Shown piece after piece: positions 34,947 to 44,476 of a DNA stretch of 64,000 nt (positions are counted from its first letter, which is position 1; every line of letters starts with the position of its first letter). The translations under genes and the position numbers were made by a program. Source of the stretch: Bacteroidales bacterium UBA3834 (lineage in GTDB: Bacteria > Bacteroidota > Bacteroidia > Bacteroidales > P3); assembly GCA_002392965.1 (NCBI GenBank), contig DGIA01000008.1, forward strand, positions 55,681 through 119,680, read 5' to 3'. A model generated the notes under the pieces. It had not been told where the DNA came from, ran no database searches, and saw only the letters and a list, made by a program, of their open reading frames with translations.

Positions 34947-35031
34947 TTTTTATCTTTTTAGCATTTACCTCCGTAACGGAAAACACACGCCGATAGTATA
35001 TCGACGTGTCGTAAAATGTGTTAAAAAGAAA

Positions 35032-35056
35032 AGCGGGAGCCCTACAGACTCCCGCT
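35032..35056 (-). terminator. Intrinsic terminator of riboswitch unit I
   Basis: On the minus strand an 8-pair stem AGCGGGAG/CTCCCGCT with a 9-base loop is followed by TTTCTTTTTAA. It lies 6 bases after the stop of the gene ending at 35063 and closes the transcript that starts at the promoter near 38090. Confidence 0.87.
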
Positions 35057-35062
35057 CAAATA

Positions 35063-36046
35063 TCAGTGTTTGACTACCTTGGTCACCTTTCCGTCAACCC
35101 TCAACAGATAGACACCTGCAGGCAAGTCCACAAGGTCAATCCTGGTGCGCTCGCCCGTCAGCCTCCACTGGCCCATCCGGCGCCCTCTGAGGTCGTAGAG
35201 TTCCACGTCGCGCCCGGCCTCACCGCACACCGTGAGCCACCCTGTTGTGGGATTGGGCCACGCCGTCATCCGCACCGCCGAAGCGATGCCGTCGATGCCG
35301 GCTGTAGCCCGCAGCACCGCCACACCCGTAAGGTCGAAGCCGCCACTGGCCCAGATGGTGTCGTTTGTAGGATAAGGGTCGTTGACCATGTGGCCGAAAG
35401 CATCGTGGGTGGCATACTGCGGGTCAATCGTCCCCACCACATCCACCAGGCGCACATAGACGATGTTGTCGATGTCGATGCCGGCGCTGTCCTTCAGCTC
35501 CTCCAAATCGAAGGGAGTGCCGTAGCCCACGCGGTATTTGCCGGCCAGGTTGTTGAGCTTCGTGGGATCCACACTGCCGTTGCTCCCCACCTGCACGGTG
35601 GTCGGCGTGAGCGAAGTCGAGGGGAACCTTACATAGCGCACGCCGTCGGTACTCACCTCCACGAAGGCCAGCTCGAGGAAATTGTCGTTGAAGGAATTCT
35701 CGAACACCGCGAAGTCGGGACCCGCCACATTGCGGATGGGCTCGGCGAAGGTCAGCGTAGCCGTGCCGCCGTCGCCGAGGCTGACGGCCGACGTGGTCGC
35801 AGTCGATGCTGGACCCACTCCGTAGCCCTCCTCGCCATAGCGCACCCGCGGCCCGTCGGGATCGACGATATCCACCGGCCCGCGCTCCACCGTGCAACCC
35901 GTGGCCCAGCCGATGATGGCTGCGCTGTCGTAGCGCACGGCGGTGCATCCGGGAGTGCCCACGCCTCCGCAGAAAGAGCCCTGCCCCTGACCATACATGA
36001 TGCAGGTCAGGAGCATGGACGTCAAGATAACCAAGATACGTTTCAT
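35063..36046 (-). CDS. T9SS cargo protein with a single 'DFAVFEN' surface module (module B)
   Basis: The 327-residue product has a signal peptide (MKRILVILTSMLLTCIMYGQ), one module of about 225 residues, and a type A T9SS sorting domain (TAWPNPTTGWLTV ... DLPAGVYLLRVDG ... KVVKH). Module hallmarks are the opening FCGGVGTPGC, WATGCTVERGP, SLGDGGTATLTF, GPDFAVFENSFNDNFLELAFVEVS, YGTPFDLEELKDSAGID and FGHMVNDPYP. The same module recurs in the giant protein at 38160-44408. I know it as an uncharacterised Bacteroidetes 'cell surface protein' type; its ligand is unknown. It is the second gene of a unit led by a cobalamin riboswitch, which suggests a role in corrinoid handling. Confidence 0.8.
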   Translation of the reverse strand: MKRILVILTSMLLTCIMYGQGQGSFCGGVGTPGCTAVRYDSAAIIGWATGCTVERGPVDIVDPDGPRVRYGEEGYGVGPASTATTSAVSLGDGGTATLTFAEPIRNVAGPDFAVFENSFNDNFLELAFVEVSTDGVRYVRFPSTSLTPTTVQVGSNGSVDPTKLNNLAGKYRVGYGTPFDLEELKDSAGIDIDNIVYVRLVDVVGTIDPQYATHDAFGHMVNDPYPTNDTIWASGGFDLTGVAVLRATAGIDGIASAVRMTAWPNPTTGWLTVCGEAGRDVELYDLRGRRMGQWRLTGERTRIDLVDLPAGVYLLRVDGKVTKVVKH

Positions 36047-36070
36047 CGTTCTATCAATTCATTTTTCATC

Positions 36071-36113
36071 GGCCACTGACCACCAGCCACTCTGGCTACT
36101 GGTCACTGGCCAC
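36071..36113 (+). repeat. Heptamer repeats in inverted arms between the two genes of unit I
   Basis: Left arm GGCCACT, GACCACC, AGCCACT (36071-36091); right arm TGGCTAC, TGGTCAC, TGGCCAC (36093-36113). The right arm is the imperfect reverse complement of the left, giving a strong hairpin in the 72-base gap between the genes. It could act as a partial terminator, a processing site or an mRNA stability element. Confidence 0.8.
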
Positions 36114-36118
36114 TTCCC

Positions 36119-37744
36119 TTAATGGCGCACCACCACCTTGGCCATACCCTCGCCTACGCGGAGCATGTAGGCACCGTTGGGCAGCTGGCTGACGGGGATC
36201 TGCACCTCGCTGTTGCCGGCAGCCACCGCGCGGCCATACACCTTGCGGCCCGTCATGTCATAGACAGCCACCTCGGTGCTCCGGTTCAGGCGCTCACAAC
36301 GCACGCTTAGCATCGTGGCCGCGGGGTTGGGATACACCGTCACCTCGACAGCCTCAACCTCGGCGATACCGGCAGGATCGCTCACAGGGTGAATCTCCAT
36401 CGTATAGACATAGATATAGCTCCAGTAGGTCGCACCATCCCATTCATAGCTGAAGCTGTCAATTACAACACCGGCGGCGGGTTCGGCCCACTTCTCGAAG
36501 TCGCCGTTACCCAGATTCTGGATCATGCCGCCATCCATGAAGCCGTTACGCTTGCTCTCCCAGTAGCTGTACATCTGCTTGCGGAGGGTGTCGGTGCCAC
36601 CCATGACGAAGAAGATGTCGTCCAGATAGCTGCCATTCATCGTGTAGCTGAAGCGGTGGTCGGCGGCCGTGATGGCGTCCATCACCTGTTGCACAGTCAC
36701 GCTGTCGGTGCTGAACTTATAGCCCCAAGCCAGGGCGGTGTCGGCCCAGTTCACAGCCAGGACAACCTTGTTGTTGCCCTCACCCACCCAGTAGGTAATC
36801 TGCTCGGCGCTGATGGTGGCCTCTTCGGGCTGAGGATCGACAGGACCGGCATTGGGATTAGTGACAGGATGTATCTCAGTCGGCCATACCACACCCATGG
36901 CGTATCCCATGACAGAGTCGTAACCAAAGCCATAAAGAGATTCACCAATCTTCAGGAAGTCTCCGTTGGCAACTGCAGAGCCAGCGTTAACATTACCGTT
37001 GCCGTTAAGGATATATTGCGGCATATTGACAGGCGAGGTCGAGGGGCTGAAGCTGAGGTTGACCGTACCATCGTTGTAGTTGATGGTAGTAAGAGGATTG
37101 TCGGCACTGAGGCGGCTGTCAGCAGCGCAGATGGCACGCAGAGCTCCGTCGATAGTCAGCTCGCCGCTGAACTTCAAACCCCAGGCAAGAGCGGTATCGG
37201 GGACACCCCAGTTGACGGCGAACACCAGCGAATCAGTACCTTCGCCCACCCAGTACAGGATGTCGGACGCCGCGATAGTGGCATCCTCGGGAGTATGCAT
37301 CACGGTAGCAGGGGTGATGGGAGTACTCCATACGTCCTCAGTATTTTGCGAGACCTTTACAAACATATTGCTGGCAAGGTTGTAATCTGAGAACTCATCA
37401 TAATCATCTGCAAGCACACCGTTCACTTTGAAAAAGTAAGCAAAACTCATGTCTGCATCAACTGGATAACAGGTGTATGCAAGCATACCATAACCATAGT
37501 AGAAACGGGGATCAGCATCGGAGATAGCCGTAACCATATCATCAACAGTCTCGTTGTCGGCTGCATTAAAATGATAACCCCATGCCACAGCACCAGTACC
37601 GTAATCAACAACGAAGATTGCGGAGGACGAGCCGCTTCCCACCCAGTAAAGGATGTCACTAGCGGCGATTGTGCTTTCTGTTTGTGCCTTCAAGCCGGTC
37701 ATACAGAACAGGCAGAGGGCGATAGCTAATACTTTTTTTACCAT
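36119..37744 (-). CDS. T9SS cargo protein with three 'WVGxG' modules (module A), B12-riboswitch controlled
   Basis: The 541-residue product has a signal peptide (MVKKVLAIALCLFCMTGLKAQ), three copies of a module of about 130 residues (about 22-150, 151-290, 300-450), and a type A T9SS sorting domain (VYPNPAATMLSV ... LPNGAYMLRVGEG ... KVVVRH). Each module starts with xIAASDILYWVGxGx, has a VxAVNWxDTALAWGxKF strand pair and an aspartate-bearing AADxRxS turn; the third carries YWESKRNG and LGNGDFEKW. The Trp/Tyr-Asn-Gly and Gly-Asp pattern recalls DUF4430, the transcobalamin/intrinsic-factor C-terminal domain, but I could not test this. The ATG at 37744 is right because the longer frame runs through the riboswitch leader. 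Confidence 0.82.
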   Translation of the reverse strand: MVKKVLAIALCLFCMTGLKAQTESTIAASDILYWVGSGSSSAIFVVDYGTGAVAWGYHFNAADNETVDDMVTAISDADPRFYYGYGMLAYTCYPVDADMSFAYFFKVNGVLADDYDEFSDYNLASNMFVKVSQNTEDVWSTPITPATVMHTPEDATIAASDILYWVGEGTDSLVFAVNWGVPDTALAWGLKFSGELTIDGALRAICAADSRLSADNPLTTINYNDGTVNLSFSPSTSPVNMPQYILNGNGNVNAGSAVANGDFLKIGESLYGFGYDSVMGYAMGVVWPTEIHPVTNPNAGPVDPQPEEATISAEQITYWVGEGNNKVVLAVNWADTALAWGYKFSTDSVTVQQVMDAITAADHRFSYTMNGSYLDDIFFVMGGTDTLRKQMYSYWESKRNGFMDGGMIQNLGNGDFEKWAEPAAGVVIDSFSYEWDGATYWSYIYVYTMEIHPVSDPAGIAEVEAVEVTVYPNPAATMLSVRCERLNRSTEVAVYDMTGRKVYGRAVAAGNSEVQIPVSQLPNGAYMLRVGEGMAKVVVRH

Positions 37745-37889
37745 ATTGATATTGTTTTTTAGTTTGTTAATACTTTCCAACCTCAATATCGGTATCGGTA
37801 AAAAAGGAAACTGTGCAATGGGGGCAAAAGAGCGGCCTGGCCGTCTGTCACCGGAATGCTTTTTCCTCGAAAGCGGTACCGATTTCATC

Positions 37890-38067
37890 GGTTTGGCAGG
37901 TCTTCTGGCTTGCTCCTCTCGGCCCCGTCTTCCCATGCGCCTATGACGACGCACAGTGACATATCTTCTTGGGCTTCAACTCCTGAGCTTACAGCAGCGG
38001 GACTGCGCCGGACTCTCACCGGCTTCCCTCTTGGCGCCCTCCTCGGGCGACCAAACCGACTGCAAAA
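37890..38067 (-). promoter_or_regulatory. Cobalamin riboswitch I
   Basis: On the minus strand the RNA shows the adenosylcobalamin riboswitch core: GGGAAGCCGGTGAGAGTCC, then GGCGCAGTCCCGCTGCTGT, then the B12-box-like TGTCACTGTGCG, then GGGAAGACGGGG and GAGCAAGCCAGAAGACC closing the outer helix with CTGCC. It matches copy II (44579-44756) at 176 of 178 positions. It lies 146 bases upstream of the ATG at 37744 and directly after the promoter, as expected for a leader aptamer that turns the unit off when B12 is plentiful. Confidence 0.95.
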
Positions 38068-38092
38068 ATACAAAAAAAATCTTTAATACAAG
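38063..38092 (-). promoter_or_regulatory. Promoter of riboswitch unit I
   Basis: -7 element TATTTTTG (38070-38063) on the minus strand, perfect to TAnnTTTG. CTTG (38092-38089), one mismatch from TTTG, lies 18 bases upstream of it. Transcription would start at the 5' edge of the aptamer. Confidence 0.7.
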
Positions 38093-38109
38093 AAAAGAAT
38101 ACAAAAAAA

Positions 38110-38139
38110 GTACCCTCTCCTTGGTCTCAGAGAGGGTAC
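38110..38139 (-). terminator. Intrinsic terminator of riboswitch unit II
   Basis: Perfect 10-pair stem GTACCCTCTC/GAGAGGGTAC with a 10-base loop. On the minus strand TTTTTTTGT follows. It lies 20 bases after the stop of the giant gene and separates the two riboswitch units. Confidence 0.92.
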
Positions 38140-38159
38140 AAACCGGATAGTAGTGAAGG

Positions 38160-41100
38160 TTATTTCTTCACTATCCTACTCACAGAACCTTCTGCATGGA
38201 GCACATAAACTCCAGCATTGAGACTGGTGAGGTCAAGGATGTTGTTTCCTTCGACGAGGGTGTAGGCCGCCACGCGACGGCCGGAGAGGTCGTAGAGTAC
38301 AGCTTCGACAGTACGGCACACGCTGACGTTGACATAGCTGGTCGCCGGGTTGGGCCAGAGTTCTTCAATGACAGCCACAACATCGGCAATGCCAACATTC
38401 TCGGCGAAGATGGCGACAAGGTTGGTGTCGGAGGTGACAACGATGGTACGCACCGAGTCGGCAATGCTGTCGCTCCAACTGACAAAGTGGTAGCCGTCAT
38501 TGGACACAGCCTTGATCTCGATGGCAGTACCTTCAGCGTAGGTATCTGCACCATAAACGGAACCCCAATCAGGGTTGTTGGCAATGAGCGTGACCGTATA
38601 GAACACCGGCTCAGGGGTGGTGTCGTGGGTGGTAAAGCTCAGCGTGTCGCTCCAGTCGCTTTCGTCATCCTCGCTGCAAAGCGCCTTAATTTTGACCATA
38701 TAGACTGTACCTGGCATAAGGTTTGTAAGAGCGAAGGGATTGGTTGTCACGTCAATATCGATTCCGTTGCAGTTGACAATCCAAGCGGACTCTGCACCAC
38801 CAGCGGTCCAACTGAGCAGAGCACCGTTGGCGGTAATATTATCGACAGCGAGGTTGGCGGGGACGACACAGGTATCTTCGACAATAGAACTGTCGATGAG
38901 TTCATACATCACACCAACGCCGGTGAGGTCGAATCCACTAGTCTCATAAGCCGTAGGCCACGGGTCGTTGACAATGTGGCCATAGGCGTCATAGGTACCG
39001 TACTGCGGGTTGATGCTACCCACCACGTCGATAACACGCACATAAACGATGCTGTCAATATTGATACCCGCACTGTCGCGGAGTTCCTCAAGGTCGAACG
39101 GTGTACCGTAACCTATGCGGTATTTGCCAGCGAGATTGTTGATATTGGTGGGATCGGTCTGACCTGTATTGCCAAGTTGTGTCTCAGTCTGGGTGAGGCA
39201 GGTGGCGGGAAAGCGGACGAAGCGCACACCGTCGGAACTCACCTCCACATATGCCAACTCGAGACTACCGTCAGAGTACCCATTCTCGAAGACAGCAAAG
39301 TCGGGACCTTCACCATTGCGGATGGGGTGGGCAAAAGTAACCAGCGCCGAACCGCCGTCTCCAAGGCTGGCGGCATCCATTGTATTGTCCATAGTAGCCA
39401 TACCAATGGCGTTGGTGTCACCACCGAAACTGGCAAGCGGACCATTGGGGTCGGTGATTCTGACAGGACCACGATTTAGCACCACGCCAGTAGCCCATGC
39501 CACAATGGCGTTGCTGTCAGCGGCCATAGCCGTGCTTCCCTCGGTGCCGGCTGCACCGCAGAAGGGACCGTGCTCAGGCACCACAGGGATAGTATCAATT
39601 GGTGCTGTAGTGTCAGGTACTGTGACGGGATAGATGGTATAGGGCCATACGTAAGTGTAGTCCACATAAGTGCCCATATTGGTGCTGTCTGTGATGACGG
39701 CAACGCTGAGGTCGCCCCACTTGTAGAAGTCTCCATTGTGTAGCACGTCGCTAAGACCCCAGCCGTTCACATGGTTGAGGAGGCTCCACCAATAGTTGCC
39801 AGGGGTGATGCCGAGCGTGTCGGTCATACCGGCAGCGGTGTCAATATAATTGATGTCGTCAATAAAGCCAGTACCGGTGTAGCTGAAGCGTGGGTCAACA
39901 GCGGCGATGTCGTGAATCATCTGATGCGCGGTGACGCTGGCAGAGTCAAAGCGGTAGCCCCAAGCCAGCGCGGTGTCAGCCCAATTGACGGCCATCACGA
40001 CACTGTTGCTACCGGTACCCACCCAGAAGATGATGTCGTTGGCTGCGATAGTGGCATCCTCAGGTGCAGGAGGCTCAGGGGTGTCGGGAGTGGTGTCGAG
40101 AGCGACGACGAGGTTGTCGATGCCGCAGTAGCGGTAGCCCGGACCCGTCGTGCTATTGGTACTGCTAGTCACATCCCATTTGAAGGTGAGGCGGGCATTG
40201 GCTGGTATGTTGGCATACTGGCCAAAGCGGAGGGTGTCATGATGTAGCACTCGGTTGTCGGCAGCCATGGTGTCGAGGCCCACGAACGAAGCAGTGTCGC
40301 TCGTCACATAACCAACCACCAGACGGGCTCCGCTCATATTGGTGCGGCGGTCGAAAGTCAGTACCGTCTGCGACAGCGGCTGCTCGAACATAGGCAGCAT
40401 GGCGTAACGCTGCGTGCCGGTGGCATTCATGCCAGCAGTATGCGAAGCATTGTCACCAGTATAAATCTGGCTGCCGATAAGAGACAAGAAAGCATCGTTA
40501 GCGGCAATGGCGCCAAAGCTGTTGGTGCTGGTGGAATAGCCGATGCCGCCGAAGTAGGTGGCACTTTCGGAGTTGGGTGTGTAGTAGTACTGGGTGGTAC
40601 CATTGCCAACCATAGACCAACATTCGGGCATGGCGGCACCAGCCATGTAGGGACGTATGGCCTGGTTGTCAACATAGCCCGAGAAATCCTGCCCGTAGGG
40701 TAGAGCCCGTGCGGTGGCGCATGAATCCACGGGGGGCTCGGGTGTATCACCTGCAATATCAACGACAATGTTGTCGATACGGAAATCATTATCAGTACCA
40801 CCGACCGTGCTTTCCGCATAGAAAGCCATGCGTACGGCCTGTCCGGTAAAAGCTGCGAGGGAGACTGTAGCATGCGAAGGAGTGTTGGTAACATCAGGAA
40901 GGTAGTAATCGTCCCGGCCGACGGTGTCATTCCCCCATTGAGCCACAGGAGCCCACGTAATCCCATTGTCAGTGGTAACCAGTACAACAAAGCGGTCGTC
41001 TTCAAGACCAGCCCCTGTCTGGGGAGCGTCGGCATTGTTATATGCTGTCAGCATATAGTCGAATGACAACTCGGCATTCTCACTGAGATCGATTTCGGGG

Positions 41101-44100
41101 GTGACCAGCCAATACTTGCAGTTAGTGCCGTACAGGTTTACCTTCACATGCGACGACCCATCGAATGCCGTGATCGAGCGTGTCCATCCACTACTGGTGT
41201 TGGTCAAGGTTGCGCTGTGCGTGGAGTCGATATAAAGTCCACTGTAGCGGTTCCAGCAGGAAGAGAGTTGAGTAATGTTGGTGATATTGTCAAAGTTCAT
41301 GCTCCACGGCAGGGGCAGGGCCGCGCAACTGGTGACAAATGACGCGGCACGGGCATTGGTGGGTTCACCCCAGCAGATGCTTCGGACATCAACGGTGTAG
41401 TTGGTGCTAGGAGTGAGGCCCATCAAGGCATAAGTAGTCGCGCCAGTGACGGTGACACTGTCGGCAGTGATACCGTCACTCCATCGCACGATGTAGGAGC
41501 CAGCTTCGCTGGGGTCGGTCCATGTAAGGGTGGCGCCATAGGCCGTGACATCCGATGTCACCAATGTAGCAGGGCGGTTACAACTGCTGACAGTATCTAC
41601 CACGATGCTGTCGATGTAGCTGGTAATGGCGGTTGTACCCGTGCTAGTCTGCATGATGGCAATGCGTGTGCCGGTGCCACTGTAGCCGCCGAACTCCACC
41701 TCAAATTCGTTCCATCCGATCACGGAAGGTGTGAGGGTAGCCAGACGGGTGAAGGTGGTAGTATCAGATACGCTCTCGCTAACACCAACGGCAATCTTCA
41801 CCTTGTTGATATTGGTGGTATTACCACCATATTTATAGAAGAACCGAATCTTAAGCGTATTCAGGGCCGTCTCAAACTCTGGCAAGTAGGCCACAGAGTA
41901 TTCCTTAACGGCGCTGGAAGTGCCTTTGGAATATATTTTGAGCGACTTGAAGCCGTTGAGGGCGTTCCCTGTGCCACTCGCGCAATAGGGATAGTTGTTG
42001 CTGACAAGATTGTTGGAAGAGTTGTTGTACAGACGATTCCAACAGCGGTTCATGCCAGCCGACTGAGTAGCAGTCCAATCCTCGAAATTCTCCACGAATG
42101 GTATTGTGGACACCGGTGCACACAGCGTGCTTACCGGAGTCGTATGGGGCAACGTGAGGCTGCCGTCGTTACAGATAGTAACCACGCTGATAGTATAATC
42201 ACTCGAGGCGCTGAGGCCTGTAATCGTATATACAGTGTCATTGAAATCGACGCTGTCGGTGACGTCACCCAAGGTATAATAACAGCGGTAGGAACCCTCG
42301 TTCATAGGGTCGGCAATATGGAGTGTAAAACCTTCGGTAGTGACATTATCGACACTGATACCCTGTGCACGGACGCAGGCAGGCATCTCATGCACGTCAA
42401 TATCGTCAATATACCACGATTTGGCCGAACCTCCCGAGGGAAGGTAACGCAAGGCAATACGAGAACCACTAGGTGCATTGGGGAAGACTGAGGCGCAAAG
42501 ACCATAGCCGGCGGCAAACTGGGCGCAGGGATAGCCCACCTCGGCGACAAACGAACTGCTGTCGTCGGCGTCGGTCACATAGCCCACCTGCAGGGTGCCC
42601 CCGAAGCTGCCGGTCTCGGAAGGCCGTGCCATAAAGCTCACCTCGAGGGCATTGGCCTCCTGATCAAACTCGGGCAGCACCAGTAGGTCCTTCGAGTTGC
42701 TGTTGTTACCATAGATACGCAGCGTATAGCCTTCATCACCGTATCCGCCGGTAGAACTTTGCGATGGGCGGAAGAGTTCCAGCCGGTCGAGATTGCTCCC
42801 CTTGTAGAACTTCCAGCAGGGGAGTGTACTGTCCTTCACAGCGTAGCCATAGCCATTGGGATGAGCCACATCAACAAACTGGCTGAAATCCTCATGGTAG
42901 GGAATCGCCTGTGGGCCGCAGGCAGTACGGAAAACCGTTTCGGTGAAGCCCGTGGTGGTATCAGTACAAAGGGTTTTTACACGCACCACATAACGCCTGT
43001 TGGGAGACAAGCCTGTGATGCCGTAGCTGGCGGAAAACACCTCCGCACTGTCATCTGCAGTATAATACACCATATAATGGTTCGAACTGTTGGGATCGAC
43101 AATAGTGATGTCCGCCGTGGTGGCCGTAATGTTGGAGACAAGCACCTGTGAAGGCTTTACGCACGAGGGCAGTTCGGAAACGGTCACATTGTCAAGATAG
43201 GCCGGGCCGTTGTCGTTGCTCCGCAATGCCAGACGCCCTCCGGTTACACCAGCGAAAGTCACGTCGAAGTGGTTCCAGCCACTGCCTTGCGGCAAACAGG
43301 TCGCTATGGGGGTAAAAGTCGTCCCATTGGTGACATCGGCGATGACGCCAGCCTCAAAACCATGACCATAGCTCGACAGCACGTCGAAACTCAACTGCAG
43401 TTGCTGGGGCGTATCCTCAAACGGGGGCAGGACGAGCACCGTGGGACTCGACGGACGACTGCTCACATAGAGACACTGGCCTCCGGCGGCGTTGACCGAC
43501 GAGGAATTGTTGATATAGGGGTCAGAGGTACTGTAGGGATTAATCAGATCCCAGCAGAACACATGGTTGGAGAAGAATGATGCCGCAGTGGAATAGGACG
43601 ATCCGCTACCCGACTGGAAGTCCTCGGTCCAAGGCAAGGCACTGTGAGCTATGGTGACGCACGGGGTACGGAACGTGGCGTTGCGCGAAGCCGTCTGCGT
43701 ACCGTCGGCGCAATTGGAATAGACCTTCACCGTGTAGGCTGTATTAGGCGTAAGGGTGGTGTAAGAGATGGTCTGCATATAGACCACCGTGCTATCCTCC
43801 AACGAGTCGCCGGAAAAGAGCATCACAGTATAGTCGTTCACATTGGTGGTGTCGGTGATGTTCACCGTAGCCGTGGAAGCCGTAATGCCTGTCACGCTGA
43901 CGGCTTGCGCCTTGGGACAAGAAAAGGCCGCGTTAGGGTCGGCAGCATAGATGATGTTATTCACGCCGGGGAAGGTGTAGTCGCTGCATGTCGATTCACT
44001 TATTCTCAGATGCGTGCTCGTCAATGTCGTCGAGCCATAGACACTACCATAACTATTGCAGTTCCATTCCATAGAGGGCGTCAGCACGACACCTTCGGCA

Positions 44101-44408
44101 GGGTCGTTGTAGTAGAGTTCCTGCAGGAATCCGCCGCTACCCATAACGTAGTGAAAGCGCTCGTCATACGCCGCAATAGTGTCCAGCGCATCGAGCAGGG
44201 TGATGCTGCCGTTCCATCGCACACCCCAGATGACCACTGTAGGAGTGTAAGCGGCCGTGTTGTCATCCCATCCGATAGCCACTACCGTACTGTTGTTGCC
44301 ACTTCCTGTCCAGAACTGCACATCAGCAGGATCGATGGTAGTCAACTGGGCCGAGGCCCCCAAAACAAGCCCCAGCCCCATAATGAATGTTAATAGTTTT
44401 TTTACCAT
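38160..44408 (-). CDS. Giant (2082-residue) T9SS cargo protein fusing modules A and B with FN3/jelly-roll repeats, B12-riboswitch controlled
   Basis: Order along the protein: signal peptide (MVKKLLTFIMGLGLVLGASAQ); an A-type module (about 22-160, VQFWTGSGNNSTVVAIGW); five or so alternating FN3-like and jelly-roll/MAM-like repeats (about 165-1440; each jelly-roll opens with a PxxEDF-like motif and ends with a YIDDIxV-like strand); a second A module (about 1450-1590, IFWVGTGSNSVVMAVNWADT); a B module (about 1613-1840, GPDFAVFENGYSDGSLELAYVEVS); an FN3 domain; an InlB-type repeat (about 1933-2003, ANNPDWGSVYGADTYAEGT); and a type A T9SS sorting domain ending RIVKK. The ATG at 44408 is used because the frame upstream crosses the leader. 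I infer a surface corrinoid-binding or adhesive protein made under B12 shortage. Confidence 0.85.
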   Translation of the reverse strand: MVKKLLTFIMGLGLVLGASAQLTTIDPADVQFWTGSGNNSTVVAIGWDDNTAAYTPTVVIWGVRWNGSITLLDALDTIAAYDERFHYVMGSGGFLQELYYNDPAEGVVLTPSMEWNCNSYGSVYGSTTLTSTHLRISESTCSDYTFPGVNNIIYAADPNAAFSCPKAQAVSVTGITASTATVNITDTTNVNDYTVMLFSGDSLEDSTVVYMQTISYTTLTPNTAYTVKVYSNCADGTQTASRNATFRTPCVTIAHSALPWTEDFQSGSGSSYSTAASFFSNHVFCWDLINPYSTSDPYINNSSSVNAAGGQCLYVSSRPSSPTVLVLPPFEDTPQQLQLSFDVLSSYGHGFEAGVIADVTNGTTFTPIATCLPQGSGWNHFDVTFAGVTGGRLALRSNDNGPAYLDNVTVSELPSCVKPSQVLVSNITATTADITIVDPNSSNHYMVYYTADDSAEVFSASYGITGLSPNRRYVVRVKTLCTDTTTGFTETVFRTACGPQAIPYHEDFSQFVDVAHPNGYGYAVKDSTLPCWKFYKGSNLDRLELFRPSQSSTGGYGDEGYTLRIYGNNSNSKDLLVLPEFDQEANALEVSFMARPSETGSFGGTLQVGYVTDADDSSSFVAEVGYPCAQFAAGYGLCASVFPNAPSGSRIALRYLPSGGSAKSWYIDDIDVHEMPACVRAQGISVDNVTTEGFTLHIADPMNEGSYRCYYTLGDVTDSVDFNDTVYTITGLSASSDYTISVVTICNDGSLTLPHTTPVSTLCAPVSTIPFVENFEDWTATQSAGMNRCWNRLYNNSSNNLVSNNYPYCASGTGNALNGFKSLKIYSKGTSSAVKEYSVAYLPEFETALNTLKIRFFYKYGGNTTNINKVKIAVGVSESVSDTTTFTRLATLTPSVIGWNEFEVEFGGYSGTGTRIAIMQTSTGTTAITSYIDSIVVDTVSSCNRPATLVTSDVTAYGATLTWTDPSEAGSYIVRWSDGITADSVTVTGATTYALMGLTPSTNYTVDVRSICWGEPTNARAASFVTSCAALPLPWSMNFDNITNITQLSSCWNRYSGLYIDSTHSATLTNTSSGWTRSITAFDGSSHVKVNLYGTNCKYWLVTPEIDLSENAELSFDYMLTAYNNADAPQTGAGLEDDRFVVLVTTDNGITWAPVAQWGNDTVGRDDYYLPDVTNTPSHATVSLAAFTGQAVRMAFYAESTVGGTDNDFRIDNIVVDIAGDTPEPPVDSCATARALPYGQDFSGYVDNQAIRPYMAGAAMPECWSMVGNGTTQYYYTPNSESATYFGGIGYSTSTNSFGAIAANDAFLSLIGSQIYTGDNASHTAGMNATGTQRYAMLPMFEQPLSQTVLTFDRRTNMSGARLVVGYVTSDTASFVGLDTMAADNRVLHHDTLRFGQYANIPANARLTFKWDVTSSTNSTTGPGYRYCGIDNLVVALDTTPDTPEPPAPEDATIAANDIIFWVGTGSNSVVMAVNWADTALAWGYRFDSASVTAHQMIHDIAAVDPRFSYTGTGFIDDINYIDTAAGMTDTLGITPGNYWWSLLNHVNGWGLSDVLHNGDFYKWGDLSVAVITDSTNMGTYVDYTYVWPYTIYPVTVPDTTAPIDTIPVVPEHGPFCGAAGTEGSTAMAADSNAIVAWATGVVLNRGPVRITDPNGPLASFGGDTNAIGMATMDNTMDAASLGDGGSALVTFAHPIRNGEGPDFAVFENGYSDGSLELAYVEVSSDGVRFVRFPATCLTQTETQLGNTGQTDPTNINNLAGKYRIGYGTPFDLEELRDSAGINIDSIVYVRVIDVVGSINPQYGTYDAYGHIVNDPWPTAYETSGFDLTGVGVMYELIDSSIVEDTCVVPANLAVDNITANGALLSWTAGGAESAWIVNCNGIDIDVTTNPFALTNLMPGTVYMVKIKALCSEDDESDWSDTLSFTTHDTTPEPVFYTVTLIANNPDWGSVYGADTYAEGTAIEIKAVSNDGYHFVSWSDSIADSVRTIVVTSDTNLVAIFAENVGIADVVAVIEELWPNPATSYVNVSVCRTVEAVLYDLSGRRVAAYTLVEGNNILDLTSLNAGVYVLHAEGSVSRIVKK

Positions 44409-44476
44409 GTTTTTGATACTTTTAATTGTTAATAGCATTATCTCCAATCTCCAGTATCGGTAAGAACAGACGGGGG

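Noticed and set aside
37745..37954. N-terminal extension of the three-module protein
   Set aside because: The frame is open for another 70 codons, but that part covers the riboswitch leader and the signal peptide starts at 37744. The same holds for the giant gene upstream of 44408.
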